DNA of 64,000 nt, from assembly GCF_040566545.1 (NCBI RefSeq), contig NZ_JBEWZI010000005.1:124001-188000 (forward strand), written 5' to 3'. Of the stretch, positions 17,942 through 26,478 are shown piece by piece; position 1 is the first letter of the stretch; the number at the start of each line of letters is the position of its first letter. The position numbers and the translations under genes are program-made. Source of the DNA: Uliginosibacterium flavum (GTDB lineage Bacteria; Pseudomonadota; Gammaproteobacteria; Burkholderiales; Rhodocyclaceae). The notes below the pieces were generated by a model. That model searched no databases. It was not told the DNA's origin and was given only the letters and a program-made list of their open reading frames with translations.

Positions 17942-18934
17942 TCAATCCTCTCGCCAAGCCGGCGAGCGCGCAATCAGTTCATCTGCATAGACCTGACAGC
18001 GTTTATACACAGCGGGATTCAGCTCGCGCAGCCAGTGCTCGGGCAGGTTGTCTTCGCCACACAGCGCACCCATGACCATGCCGGCGATGGCGCCGGTGGT
18101 GTCGGCATCACCGCCCCGGTTTACAACATCAACGAGTACGGATTCAAAGTTGTCGTTCACGTCGATGGCTTGCAATACGGCGCGCATGCTGTCGACGATG
18201 TAGCCGGTCGGGTTTTCCATCTGCTTGCCACGGAAGCTGAAGACGTCGAAGTCCCGTGCCAGCAGATTGGCCTGGGCCATTACGCCGCGAATGCCATCCC
18301 CTTGAATACCGGCCTGCACCATGCGTACTACGCTGACCGTGGCTGCGTCGGTCAACGGGTTGTGATGGGTGACGCGGGCCTGAGCCAGTGTGGCGGTGGC
18401 GGTGGCGTCGGCGGGGGCGCCGAGCAGGGCCAGCGCAATCGGCGCGCAGCGCATGGTGGCGCCATTGCCGGCGTCGGTGGAGGGCGGCACGCAGGCTTCG
18501 CCGGTGTTGCGAAAACGTACGATGCCACGGCGCACCGTATTGCCGATATCAACCGGTTTGTCGCGCATCCATTCGTCAAAGGCGCGGGCATAGTCTTCGG
18601 CACCCGGAGGCTGACGATTGATCAGCCAGGCTTCGGCCAGCGCCAGGGCCATGGTCGTGTCGTCGGTGACCTGCCCAGGCGCCAGGCGCAGCCAGCCACC
18701 GCCACGAATGAGTTTGTGACAGCCATATTGGGCGCGGATTTCGCGCGGGGTCATGAATTCCACCGTAGCCCCAAGCGCATCACCCAGAGCCAGACCGAGC
18801 AGGGCGCCGCGCGCATGGTTGCGCAGGCTGGCGTGATCGGGTTTGTTGCGAGTAGCTGTTTCGGGCGGAGCAAAACGCAACAGCGGAGGACTTGCCTGCA
18901 TGGCGGCTTTTTGGCTGATCAGGATGTACTGCAC
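17942..18934 (-). CDS. draG: ADP-ribosyl-[dinitrogen reductase] hydrolase
   Basis: About 330 residues of the ADP-ribosylglycohydrolase family. DraG removes ADP-ribose from the Arg of nitrogenase Fe protein and so reactivates it when ammonium or darkness/energy stress ends. The dinuclear metal motifs are present: GALLGLALGDALG, GQVTDDTTMALALAEAW, and NRGGDADTTGAIAG near the C terminus. The context (nifB, ferredoxin, nifO) supports the DraG assignment over a generic glycohydrolase. No draT partner is in the window. The start is uncertain: a GTG at 18934 overlaps nifO by 16 bases, and an ATG at 18901 follows its stop; neither has a strong ribosome binding site. Confidence 0.88.
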   Translation of the reverse strand: MQYILISQKAAMQASPPLLRFAPPETATRNKPDHASLRNHARGALLGLALGDALGATVEFMTPREIRAQYGCHKLIRGGGWLRLAPGQVTDDTTMALALAEAWLINRQPPGAEDYARAFDEWMRDKPVDIGNTVRRGIVRFRNTGEACVPPSTDAGNGATMRCAPIALALLGAPADATATATLAQARVTHHNPLTDAATVSVVRMVQAGIQGDGIRGVMAQANLLARDFDVFSFRGKQMENPTGYIVDSMRAVLQAIDVNDNFESVLVDVVNRGGDADTTGAIAGMVMGALCGEDNLPEHWLRELNPAVYKRCQVYADELIARSPAWRED

Positions 18935-19323
18935 GCGTGCTGGTGGGCCGAGCAGGCTTCGTCGGGCTGAGCGTTCGAGTCGATCAGTCCATCCACGTAC
19001 ACGCTGTTGAAGCCCGCCATCCGGGTGCAGCCGATCTCGATCAAAGGGCTGCGGATCAGCAGGGGTTCGGCAATCATGGCCTGCAGGGCAGAGCCGACAT
19101 CGAACATGCTCGGCACGACTTCACCGGACTTCACCTTGGGCGCATTTGGATTGAACCAGCGGTCGATGGGCAGGTCGATGAAAAAATCCAGCAGGCGCTG
19201 AGGCGTCCATTTTTCGCTCAACAAATCATGCACGATCAATTCATGTCCCGCTGAGCGCAGGGCTTCAATTTGCCGGGCGTTGGTCTGGCAACCCGGCTTC
19301 TCCCAGAAATGAATGGTCGTCAT
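18919..19323 (-). CDS. nifO: NifO-like ArsC-family protein
   Basis: 134 residues of the arsenate reductase/Spx-like thioredoxin fold. IHFWEKPGCQTNARQIEALRSAGHELIVHDLL carries a single Cys after the first strand, where ArsC has CxxS or similar. Arsenate reduction is unlikely from the setting. NifO-type proteins sit beside nifB and ferredoxin genes in diazotrophs and have been linked to nitrate effects on nitrogenase and to molybdenum handling; the molecular role is unclear. The ATG at 19323 follows the ferredoxin stop by one base and has GGAG seven bases upstream; a start at 19341 is also possible. A His/Cys-rich tail (CSAHQHACSTS) is notable. Confidence 0.8.
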   Translation of the reverse strand: MTTIHFWEKPGCQTNARQIEALRSAGHELIVHDLLSEKWTPQRLLDFFIDLPIDRWFNPNAPKVKSGEVVPSMFDVGSALQAMIAEPLLIRSPLIEIGCTRMAGFNSVYVDGLIDSNAQPDEACSAHQHACSTS

Positions 19324-19324
19324 G

Positions 19325-19585
19325 TCATGCTCCCATTGCATTGGCCTGTGCAGGCCGGCTGCTCAATGAGCCGGGCGGGTTCAGCATTACGCCCAGCTCG
19401 TCGATGATCACGCCCTCGACCGGACAGATCGCCGCACACTGCGGCGTGGCAAAGGCTTCCACGCATTCGCTGCACAGATCCGCATCAATCAGGAAATGCG
19501 GGCTGGCCTCGAAGATTGCTTCGTTCGGGCACAGCGGCAGACAAGCCCAACAATTCACGCAGCCATCAACAATTTCCAAGGCCAT
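19325..19585 (-). CDS. fdxN: 2[4Fe-4S] ferredoxin of the nifB cluster
   Basis: 86 residues with two cluster motifs: Cys9, 12, 15 and 19 (CxxCxxCxxxCP) and Cys38, 41, 50 and 54 (CxxCx8CxxxCP). The longer spacing in the second motif is typical of the FdxN/VnfY-like ferredoxins next to nifB. It probably passes electrons to NifB or to nitrogenase; which of these is not shown by the sequence. GGAGG lies five bases before the ATG. It is separated from nifB by an inverted repeat but remains on the same strand. Confidence 0.88.
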   Translation of the reverse strand: MALEIVDGCVNCWACLPLCPNEAIFEASPHFLIDADLCSECVEAFATPQCAAICPVEGVIIDELGVMLNPPGSLSSRPAQANAMGA

Positions 19586-19613
19586 CTATTCCTCCGTTCC
19601 GTCGGAAAGTGCC

Positions 19614-19752
19614 GAGTACTGAGCAATGAGTGCTGAGTAAATGCTTCCGCCGGTACGCCACAGCCGTCGATTTACAACGTGGCGATAACAACCCCTCGCA
19701 AAATCCGGGCCACGGTTTTACTCAGCACTCAGCACTCAATCCTCAGTACTGA
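19614..19752. repeat. CTGAGTG-type inverted repeat inside the nif operon
   Basis: The left arm (19614-19641, words GAGTACTGAG, GAGTGCTGAGTAAA) and right arm (19717-19752, TTTACTCAGCACTCA...TCAGTACT) are imperfect reverse complements about 75 bases apart. The right arm has one extra copy of the 7-base word GCACTCA. It occupies nearly the whole nifB-ferredoxin gap and would form a long stem in the nif mRNA. Related elements are at 53015-53286 and 63812-63900. Confidence 0.75.
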
Positions 19753-19755
19753 TTT

Positions 19756-21270
19756 TCAAGCCCTTTTCTGATCTTCAAACGGCGCCACGCTCAGCTTGCC
19801 GGCGTTCAGCATTGCTTGCCACACCGCGGCTGCAGCCTCTTCGATGGGCTCCAACGCGTGCTCGCCATTGGGCATGATGCCGGCGGATTCCAGCTTGCCC
19901 CAGGGCTCGAAACCGATGCGCGAACACAGCACCACTTCGCAATCGGCCAGCACTGCGATGGTGCGTGCCAGGGTGTTCTCGGCTTCGCCGCAATCCGCTT
20001 CCCCGCCGCAATACTGGGCGGCCTTGCGATGGCCGAGGAAGCGCACACCCTCGCTGCTGGCTTCGTAAATCAGGAATTCTTTGGCGTGGCCGAAGTGCTG
20101 GTTGATCAGGCCGCCGCCACTGCTCGCTACAGCCATTCTGACCGGACGGCCGAGGGTTTTTGCTGGACGTTGCAAGGTGATGACCTGCGCGTGATGGGCG
20201 TCGCGCTTGGCTTCCAGTTCGGCGTTGATGGCTTCACGCAGGGCTACACGGCGCTGCATGGCGGCCTGTTCGAACTGAGCGTCGATCTCCATCAGCTCCA
20301 CTTTATCCATCGTGAAGTCGGAGCCGCGATCCTCACCGAGCATGCCGACTGCATCGGCACGGCACTGACGGCAGTGGCGCATCATGTTCATCTCGCCCGC
20401 ACAGTCATCCTGCAGGGCTTGCAGTTCTTCGGAGGTCGGGCCGCGCTGGCCGGTGAGGCCGAAATGCGTGCCGTGCTCGGCTTCCGAAATCAGCGGCATC
20501 ACGTTGTGCAGGAAGGCGCCCTTGGCACGCACCACGCGCGAGACTTCCTTCAGGTGTTCGTCGTTGATGCCGGGAATCATCACCGAATTCACCTTCACCA
20601 GAATCCCGCGCGCCACCAGCATCTCCAGACCCTTCTGCTGCTGGGCGATAAGGATTTCAGCGGCCTCGCGGCCCATGATGCGGCGGTGATTCCAGAAGAT
20701 CCACGGATAGATCTGTGCGCCCACATCCGGGTCGATACAGTTGATGGTGATGGTGACGTGATCGACATTCGCCGCAGCGATCTGCTCGACGTATTGCGGC
20801 AGCATCAGGCCGTTGGTGGATAGACACAGCTTGATGTCCGGCGCGCGTTTTTGCAGCTCGCTGAAGACTTCGAAAGTGCGCGCGGGGTTGGCCAGCGCGT
20901 CACCCGGCCCAGCGATGCCGAGCACGCTCATCTGCGGAATCGCGGCGGCTACGGCCAGGGTCTTCTTGATCGCTTGCGCCGGGTTCAGCACTTCGGAGAC
21001 CACGCCGGGGCGGGATTCGTTGCTGCAGTCGTACTTGCGATTGCAGTAATTGCACTGGATGTTGCAGGCCGGAGCGACCGCCACGTGCATGCGCGCGAAG
21101 TGGTGGTGCGCCTCTTCCGAGTAGCAGGGATGGTCCTGCACTTTCTTCTGGATGTCGGCAGCGAGGCTGGCGACTTGTGCGGGCTTCGTACCGCAGCTGC
21201 CGGCGCTGCAGCCGCCGCCGCTGTTGCCAGTATTGCCGTTGAGGGTGAGTGCTGTTCCAGGGATGGCCAT
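19756..21270 (-). CDS. nifB: NifB, FeMo-cofactor precursor (NifB-co) synthase
   Basis: 504 residues. This radical-SAM enzyme fuses two [4Fe-4S] units with a SAM-derived carbide to form NifB-co, the core of the nitrogenase cofactor. The SAM-cluster motif CNIQCNYC (Cys69, 73, 76) follows a family-typical N terminus with ACN and HHHFARMH. After the catalytic domain a NifX/NafY-like domain starts near residue 385 (MAVASSGGGLINQHFGHAKEF), the common two-domain form. The ATG at 21270 has GGGAG six bases upstream; an upstream in-frame extension to 21309 would overlap the promoter. A sigma-54 promoter and a NifA site lie just upstream. Confidence 0.96.
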   Translation of the reverse strand: MAIPGTALTLNGNTGNSGGGCSAGSCGTKPAQVASLAADIQKKVQDHPCYSEEAHHHFARMHVAVAPACNIQCNYCNRKYDCSNESRPGVVSEVLNPAQAIKKTLAVAAAIPQMSVLGIAGPGDALANPARTFEVFSELQKRAPDIKLCLSTNGLMLPQYVEQIAAANVDHVTITINCIDPDVGAQIYPWIFWNHRRIMGREAAEILIAQQQKGLEMLVARGILVKVNSVMIPGINDEHLKEVSRVVRAKGAFLHNVMPLISEAEHGTHFGLTGQRGPTSEELQALQDDCAGEMNMMRHCRQCRADAVGMLGEDRGSDFTMDKVELMEIDAQFEQAAMQRRVALREAINAELEAKRDAHHAQVITLQRPAKTLGRPVRMAVASSGGGLINQHFGHAKEFLIYEASSEGVRFLGHRKAAQYCGGEADCGEAENTLARTIAVLADCEVVLCSRIGFEPWGKLESAGIMPNGEHALEPIEEAAAAVWQAMLNAGKLSVAPFEDQKRA

Positions 21271-21304
21271 GTCGAACTCCCGATAATCTGTTTGCGATGA
21301 CTGG

Positions 21305-21321
21305 TGCAAAGCCCGTGCCGG
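21305..21321 (-). promoter_or_regulatory. Sigma-54 promoter of nifB
   Basis: On the minus strand the bases read CCGGCACGGGCTTTGCA, matching the -24/-12 consensus TGGCACG-N4-TTGCA at all but one position. GG and GC are separated by exactly ten bases. The start of transcription would be near 21294, giving a leader of about 24 bases with the nifB ribosome binding site. Confidence 0.9.
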
Positions 21322-21373
21322 ATCGGATCAGGCTAGCTGTAGCAAGGGTTTCAGAGTTTTTACGGGTGTTCGG

Positions 21374-21389
21374 TGTCGGCTTGGCGACA
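21374..21389. promoter_or_regulatory. NifA upstream activator sequence
   Basis: TGT (21374-21376) and ACA (21387-21389) are separated by exactly ten bases, the TGT-N10-ACA site bound by NifA. It lies about 85-95 bases upstream of the predicted nifB transcription start, a normal distance for looping activation of sigma-54 polymerase. Confidence 0.8.
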
Positions 21390-21423
21390 AGGATTCTGGT
21401 ACGGAAGGCGACAGCGCAAGGGC

Positions 21424-21559
21424 TGCCTGTAGAGCCGCACCGGGCGGTCCTGTGCGGGCAGGGTGGCTGAAGAAGTCCGCTGGGTGCGGATCTTTGGGCG
21501 GGTCGTTGGCGGTTCAGCCGCGCTTGTGCGGAGCCGGGTCAATGCCCTTACGGGCATTG
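21424..21559 (+). repeat. GAGCCGC-family repeat copy 2 and adjoining hairpin
   Basis: CCTGTAGAGCCGCAC at 21424-21438 is followed by GGCTGAAGAAGTCCGC, matching other copies. A perfect 8-bp stem (CAATGCCC 21540-21547, GGGCATTG 21552-21559, loop TTAC) lies downstream. The rest of the region to 21718 must contain the chemoreceptor promoter, which I could not identify. Confidence 0.65.
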
Positions 21560-21718
21560 GTCTGCGAACGGGTTTTAGCAATGAATCCCTACTGTCGTTA
21601 TGGAGGGTGGCTGTGCAGTGCGCTTTCGATGGCTCTGACAAACTGCAATAGCGGCTGCTTGCAGATATCAACAATATCGTTCACACCCCGGCATCCGACC
21701 GGGAAAGAAAGGTTGGTC

Positions 21719-23344
21719 ATGAAAAATCTCGCTATCGGGAAGCGGCTTTTGGCTGCATTTGGCGCAGTGCTGTTGCTGTTTGGCTGCGCGACGGCAGTGG
21801 TCGGATTCGAGGCGCTGGACATTCAGGACCGGGCTAAGCGAGTGGAGCGCGAAGGGATTGATCGTACGGAAGCGGCCGCAGCGCTGCTGCGTGAAGTGAT
21901 GGTCTTCCGGATTACCGCGCGTGACCTGCTGCTGCAGAAAGATGCGGCGGGTGTCGCGAATGTGGCAGCCAAGCTGTTCACAGCAATCGAGGCAGTGCAG
22001 AAGGGGGTCGAACCGTTTCTGAGCGTCACAGTCGCGGAGACGAAAGAGCAGGCCACGGTGATTGCGAAAGCGGCTGAAATACTCAAGTCTGCTACTGAGG
22101 AAACCACGCGTCTTGCGATTGCAGGAGATCAGGCTGCCGCCGTCGCTTCGGTGGGCAAAGGCGGCGCGCACGCGGCGGCTTTGCAGGGTGCTGCGGACAA
22201 GCTCATTAAAGCCGTACAGCAGAGCTCTCGCGAGGAAATGGCGCAGTTGCACGCAAACGCGCGCGCGATTCTGGTGACGCTGATCGTGGCTTTTGTGATT
22301 TCAACGCTCGCCGGGCTGGGGTGTGCCTTGTTGGTCACACGTTCGATAACCCAGCCAATCGGCGAGCTGGTTGAGTATGCAAATTGTCTTGCGCAGGGCG
22401 ATTTCAGTCGACATATAAAGGTGAGTTCGCGTGATGAAATCGGAATGCTGCAGACGGCATTCGGTCAGATGACGGACTCGCTCAATCACGCTTTGGCTGA
22501 AGTCAGCGATGGCGCTGGCAGGGTCGGGGTGGCGGCTACGCAATTGGAGGGCAGCTCCAGGACGGTCCTCAGCAGCATTGAAAGCCAGTCCGAGTCGGCC
22601 TCGGCCATGGCCGCTGCGCTGGAAGAGATGTCCACCAGCGTGGATCATATTTCCGAGATTTCACAGACGGCACGCCATGCCTCAACGCAGGCCAGCAACA
22701 AGGCCAATTCAGGTTCGCGTGCAATCCAGCAAATGATCGCCCAGATTGACTCCGCCGCGCAGACCATGCGTGAGAGTGCCGAGCAGGCGCAATTGCTCGG
22801 GCGGGAGTCCGAGCGGATTTCTTCAATCGTGCTGGTCATCAAGGAAGTTGCCGATCAAACCAATCTGCTGGCCTTGAATGCTGCAATCGAAGCGGCCCGT
22901 GCCGGCGAGCAGGGACGTGGCTTTGCAGTGGTGGCGGACGAAGTGCGGAAACTTGCAGAAAAAACCACGAAATCGACTGCGGAAATCAGCGCGATGGTTG
23001 GCTCCATACAGGGCGGCACCCACGCCATGATGGATCGACTGAAAGGCGCCGTAAGCTCGGTGCAAGAAGGGCTTGCAATGGCGCATCGCGCCGGGGAAAC
23101 CGTGAGTGAGATTGATGTCGAGGCTCAGGCCGTGATGGGGGTGATTGACGAGGTATCGTCGGCCTTGAGAGAGCAGTCCGCTGCCAGCCGCGATATTGCC
23201 GTACGTGTCGAAAGCGTCGTACAGATGGTTGATGAAAACACGGCTGCGGCAAGCGCGATGTCGGGCGCTTCTTCAGACATGAACAATCTGTCCGGTACGC
23301 TCAGAGCCAGCGTGGCGCGTTTCCAGCTTGGGCAGATGAGGTAA
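21719..23344 (+). CDS. Methyl-accepting chemotaxis protein
   Basis: 541 residues. A membrane helix (about 9-30, GKRLLAAFGAVLLLFGCATAVVG) is followed by a periplasmic four-helix-bundle sensor of about 150 residues, a second helix near 187-210, a HAMP domain and a cytoplasmic signalling helix pair. The hairpin tip sequence NLLALNAAIEAARAGEQGRGFAVVADEVRKLAE is diagnostic. The ligand is unknown. A much longer frame opens at 21452, but the ATG at 21719 begins exactly at the membrane anchor and has an A/G-rich AGAAAGG site. It is unlinked to other che genes here apart from the CheBR fusion 4.5 kb away. Confidence 0.93.
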   Translation: MKNLAIGKRLLAAFGAVLLLFGCATAVVGFEALDIQDRAKRVEREGIDRTEAAAALLREVMVFRITARDLLLQKDAAGVANVAAKLFTAIEAVQKGVEPFLSVTVAETKEQATVIAKAAEILKSATEETTRLAIAGDQAAAVASVGKGGAHAAALQGAADKLIKAVQQSSREEMAQLHANARAILVTLIVAFVISTLAGLGCALLVTRSITQPIGELVEYANCLAQGDFSRHIKVSSRDEIGMLQTAFGQMTDSLNHALAEVSDGAGRVGVAATQLEGSSRTVLSSIESQSESASAMAAALEEMSTSVDHISEISQTARHASTQASNKANSGSRAIQQMIAQIDSAAQTMRESAEQAQLLGRESERISSIVLVIKEVADQTNLLALNAAIEAARAGEQGRGFAVVADEVRKLAEKTTKSTAEISAMVGSIQGGTHAMMDRLKGAVSSVQEGLAMAHRAGETVSEIDVEAQAVMGVIDEVSSALREQSAASRDIAVRVESVVQMVDENTAAASAMSGASSDMNNLSGTLRASVARFQLGQMR

Positions 23345-23352
23345 GCAATCGA

Positions 23353-23425
23353 CTGCCTGTAGAGCCGCACGGAGTGGCCTTCTTCGGGCATGCAGCCTGC
23401 ACAGGCAGGCTGCATGCGCCTCTGG
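23353..23425 (+). repeat. GAGCCGC-family repeat copy 3 with 13-bp hairpin
   Basis: CCTGTAGAGCCGCAC is followed by a perfect stem: GCATGCAGCCTGC (23388-23400) against GCAGGCTGCATGC (23405-23417) with a four-base loop. It lies between the convergent ends of the chemoreceptor and phosphatase genes and may stop both transcripts. Confidence 0.75.
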
Positions 23426-23437
23426 AAGCTACTGCGA

Positions 23438-25438
23438 TCAGCTGTCGATATGCAGCAGAACGCCGGTCGCGGTGTAGGTCGGGGTGACCTTGAAGCCGTC
23501 AACGGTGATGCTGCTGAAGCTGCCATTACGTTTGGCCGCCGTCAGCACCGTCAGCGTGTCGCCCACGGCCGGCTTGTAGCTGCCCGGGAAGCTTACGCGC
23601 AGGGCACCACCCGCGAGGGTGGCGGTGCCAGTGATGCTCAGGGTGCCTTGCGTGCTGCTGCTCAAAGCCAGTTGCAATGTGCCGGCCAGCTGGGTGTAGG
23701 CGCCGCCAATGGCCAGCTTGCCCGGTGCGTTACACAGCAAAGTGCCGGCGCTGACATACACGTCGCCCTTGCCCAGCGCGCTCACCGAATCCGCCGCCAG
23801 GGTGCCGGCATTCAACTGGGTGCCGCCGCTGAAACTGTTGTCGCCAGCCAGACGCAGGGTGCCTGTGCCGAGCTTGCTCAACTTGCCGCTGCCAGCGATG
23901 TTATTGCGCCAGCTGTCTGTGACATTGAAACCGCCAAGGCTGGCGTCCATCGTCACGCTGACGTCGCCATTGAAGGCGCCATAGCCATCGGCAGCCGCAA
24001 ACAGGTTCAGGCGGCCCCAGCCTTCTTCGTCATTGGCCAGCGGATAGCCAGAATCGATCTGGGTGGTCTTGAGCACCACACGGCGTTGCGCTGCGGTCAG
24101 ATAGGGCTGGCGGGTTTCCAGCAGCACTTCTGCGCCCTTCGGCACGGTCGGCGCCTTGCCGTCATTGGCCGCGATCTTGGGCAGGCCATAGCTCAGTTTT
24201 TCGCTGAAGAAGGTTTTGTTGGCGGCGTAGTTAGAAAAGCGGTCGTAGTTGGCGTTGGCCTTGTCGCTGGTGACGGGGGTGCGGGCCTTTTCCAGCAGGG
24301 CGTTGAAGTCGCTCGTACCGGTCTGGGCCATCAGATAGTCCTGCACCTGCTTGCGGGCGGCGGTGGCCTTGAGCTGGTCGGTCTTGTTCAGGCTGTAGGC
24401 CACCACGGCGATGGCTTGCACGCGGCCACCCATCACATCCAGCGGCGAATGCATGCCGGCAAGGATGCGGCTTTCACCCATTTCCATGGCGCGGGTGATG
24501 AGTTCCTGATAACGCTGCGGGAAGAGGTAAGCCATTGGCAGCGCATCGCGCCAGGCTTCGGCGGTGTGGCCCGAGGGGAAGCCGCCGTCGGTGGCAGCGT
24601 TGCTGCTCTTGGCAGATTCGAGTGAAGGCACGACGATGACGTCGGTACTCCAGCGATAGGGGCGGGCATACTTGAAGAAGCGTTTGGCGGGTTCGGTGGA
24701 ACCATCGACGATGTTGCCGCTGTCGATGAAGGTGACGGCAGTGCCAAGTGCGGAGGTGGTCAAGCCGAGATTGTTGCCGCTGTCATCTACCTTGGTTACG
24801 GCTGCGTTGGCGTCGACCGGGGCAACGATGGTGGTGGTCTGGCCTGTGCCTGTGCGCCAGATGCTGGTGAGCGGGCCCATGCCGTCAGCGATGCTGTAAC
24901 CTTTTTTGCGCCGATCATCCATGTAGGCAGCCAAGGCTTGCTCGGTGCTGCGGTTCTTGGTGGCCGTCTTCACATAATCGATGTTGGCGGCATGAACGGC
25001 AGCGTTGAGCACTTTGCCATCCGTAGCGTCACCGGGAATGCCGGCCCAGCTCGATTTGGCAACTGCCGGGCAACTGCCGTCTGCGGCTGCTGCAACGTCG
25101 GCATCGACATATACCTTGCCGTCAGCCGCCGCCAATGGTGCCCACATGTCGAGGAAGCCCTTGAGAACGCGTACGCCGGCATTGCTCTCCAGCGTCGCCA
25201 TGCAAGCCAGGCCGCGCTGATTGGTGGCGCCAGTGTCGATATAGGCGAGCACACCACTGGGGGCGTCGGCCGTCTCGGCATAGCCCAGGCCTGCAGGAGC
25301 TGCGGGAGTGTCGCTGGTGCTGCTGCTGGTGTTGTCGTTGCTGCTACTGGAGCCTCCGCCGCCACACGCAGCCAGGTTCAGTGCGATGAAAACGGCCAGC
25401 GCGCAGGCGCTGGGGCGGTAGATGTCGAGTTGCGGCAT
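23438..25438 (-). CDS. Lipoprotein PAP2-type acid phosphatase with autotransporter-associated strands
   Basis: 666 residues. A signal peptide ends in a lipobox (LNLAAC, then GGGGSSSS linker), so it is probably lipid-anchored. The middle is a PAP2/class A acid phosphatase: KRFFKYARPYRWS, GGFPSGHTAEAW and SRILAGMHSPLDVMGG supply the three conserved phosphatase motifs. The last 180 residues are unlike a phosphatase: LSKLGTGTLRLAGDNSFSGGTQLNAGTL is the autotransporter-associated beta-strand repeat. This combination suggests a surface-exposed phosphatase, but no beta-barrel domain follows, so export would rest on the lipid anchor. Substrate unknown. Alone on its strand. Confidence 0.85.
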   Translation of the reverse strand: MPQLDIYRPSACALAVFIALNLAACGGGGSSSSNDNTSSSTSDTPAAPAGLGYAETADAPSGVLAYIDTGATNQRGLACMATLESNAGVRVLKGFLDMWAPLAAADGKVYVDADVAAAADGSCPAVAKSSWAGIPGDATDGKVLNAAVHAANIDYVKTATKNRSTEQALAAYMDDRRKKGYSIADGMGPLTSIWRTGTGQTTTIVAPVDANAAVTKVDDSGNNLGLTTSALGTAVTFIDSGNIVDGSTEPAKRFFKYARPYRWSTDVIVVPSLESAKSSNAATDGGFPSGHTAEAWRDALPMAYLFPQRYQELITRAMEMGESRILAGMHSPLDVMGGRVQAIAVVAYSLNKTDQLKATAARKQVQDYLMAQTGTSDFNALLEKARTPVTSDKANANYDRFSNYAANKTFFSEKLSYGLPKIAANDGKAPTVPKGAEVLLETRQPYLTAAQRRVVLKTTQIDSGYPLANDEEGWGRLNLFAAADGYGAFNGDVSVTMDASLGGFNVTDSWRNNIAGSGKLSKLGTGTLRLAGDNSFSGGTQLNAGTLAADSVSALGKGDVYVSAGTLLCNAPGKLAIGGAYTQLAGTLQLALSSSTQGTLSITGTATLAGGALRVSFPGSYKPAVGDTLTVLTAAKRNGSFSSITVDGFKVTPTYTATGVLLHIDS

Positions 25439-25691
25439 TGCTGGATGACCCCTGATGTGTGCCCGATCGGGCAGCGTTGAAAGCCCGCGATCATCAGGGA
25501 GGCGTGTTACAGCTTGAATACGCCTACGTATGTTTTGTGTGACAAAGCCTGTCAGCAGGGCTCAGCGCCTGCGCCGCAACGATTGCCAGTGACGCAGTTG
25601 GCGGGGCCACTCGCGTTTCCCTCGATCGCCACGCGTGCCTGAAGAGGCCCGCGGGGCGTGGCGGAGCGGGCTGGGTATCCGTAGACGTCCG

Positions 25692-26369
25692 TCAGGCGCG
25701 GCTCTTCAGGATGCCCTGCAGTTTTTCCTCGGTCAGGCTGCGTTCGTAGTCGAATTCAGCCGCCTTCGCATAGGCGCGCTGCACCGCCGGGCGCTCGCCG
25801 ATGCGGGTCAGATAGGCGACGATGTGCGGGAACTGGCTCATGTCCATCAGCTGGCGCTCGTGCAGCAGCACCCAGGGGTAAATCGCCATGTCGGCAATCG
25901 AGTAATCGCCGGCCACGTAGTCGCTGCCGTCGAGCTGCTTGTTCAAGACGCCGTAAAGCCGCGCGGTTTCGTCCGTGTAGCGCTTCATCGCGTACGGGAT
26001 TTTCTCCGGTGCGAACTGGTTGAAGTGATGATTCTGGCCGGCCATCGGGCCGAGGCCGCCCATCTGCCAGTTCAGCCACTGCAACACCAGCGCGCGGGCG
26101 TGGCCGCTGGCCGGCAGGAACTTGCCGTGAAGTTCGGCTTCCACGGTGAGGATCGCGCCGGATTCCATCAGGTTCAGCGGGCCGCCGGGGAAATCATGGT
26201 CGGTGATAGCCGGGATGCGGTTGTTCGGCGCGATGGCCAGGAAGCTTGGCAGGAACTGGTCGTTCTTGCGGATGTTGATCGGGATGATGCGATACGGCAG
26301 GCCCAACTCTTCGAGCAGGATGGTGAGCTTGTGGCCGTTGGGTGTGGGGGCGTAGAAGAGATCGATCAT
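25692..26369 (-). CDS. Glutathione S-transferase, YfcG/Nu-like
   Basis: 225 residues. The thioredoxin-like N-terminal domain starts IDLFYAPTPNGHKLTILLEELGLPYRI and has PAITD with the cis-Pro and ESGAIL for glutathione binding. The helical C-terminal domain contains GDYSIADMAIYPW. TPNGHK at the active-site position is the signature of YfcG/Ure2-like enzymes, which act as glutathione disulfide reductases. The ATG at 26369 has AAGGA eight bases upstream; the longer frame runs back through a terminator and is not the true start. Confidence 0.9.
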   Translation of the reverse strand: MIDLFYAPTPNGHKLTILLEELGLPYRIIPINIRKNDQFLPSFLAIAPNNRIPAITDHDFPGGPLNLMESGAILTVEAELHGKFLPASGHARALVLQWLNWQMGGLGPMAGQNHHFNQFAPEKIPYAMKRYTDETARLYGVLNKQLDGSDYVAGDYSIADMAIYPWVLLHERQLMDMSQFPHIVAYLTRIGERPAVQRAYAKAAEFDYERSLTEEKLQGILKSRA

Positions 26370-26405
26370 GCCGGGCTTCCTTCGGGAGATGAGGCGTTCA
26401 AATGG

Positions 26406-26431
26406 AAAAACGCCCGGCACTCGACCGGGCG
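26406..26431 (-). terminator. Terminator downstream of the pectate lyase gene
   Basis: CGCCCGG (26411-26417) pairs with CCGGGCG (26425-26431); on the minus strand the stem is followed by a run of five T (26406-26410). It separates the pectate lyase transcript from the glutathione transferase gene. Confidence 0.8.
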
Positions 26432-26478
26432 GTTGCTGCCTGCATTGTGCCCTGCGCATGCGGTGCTGCGGGAGCGCT

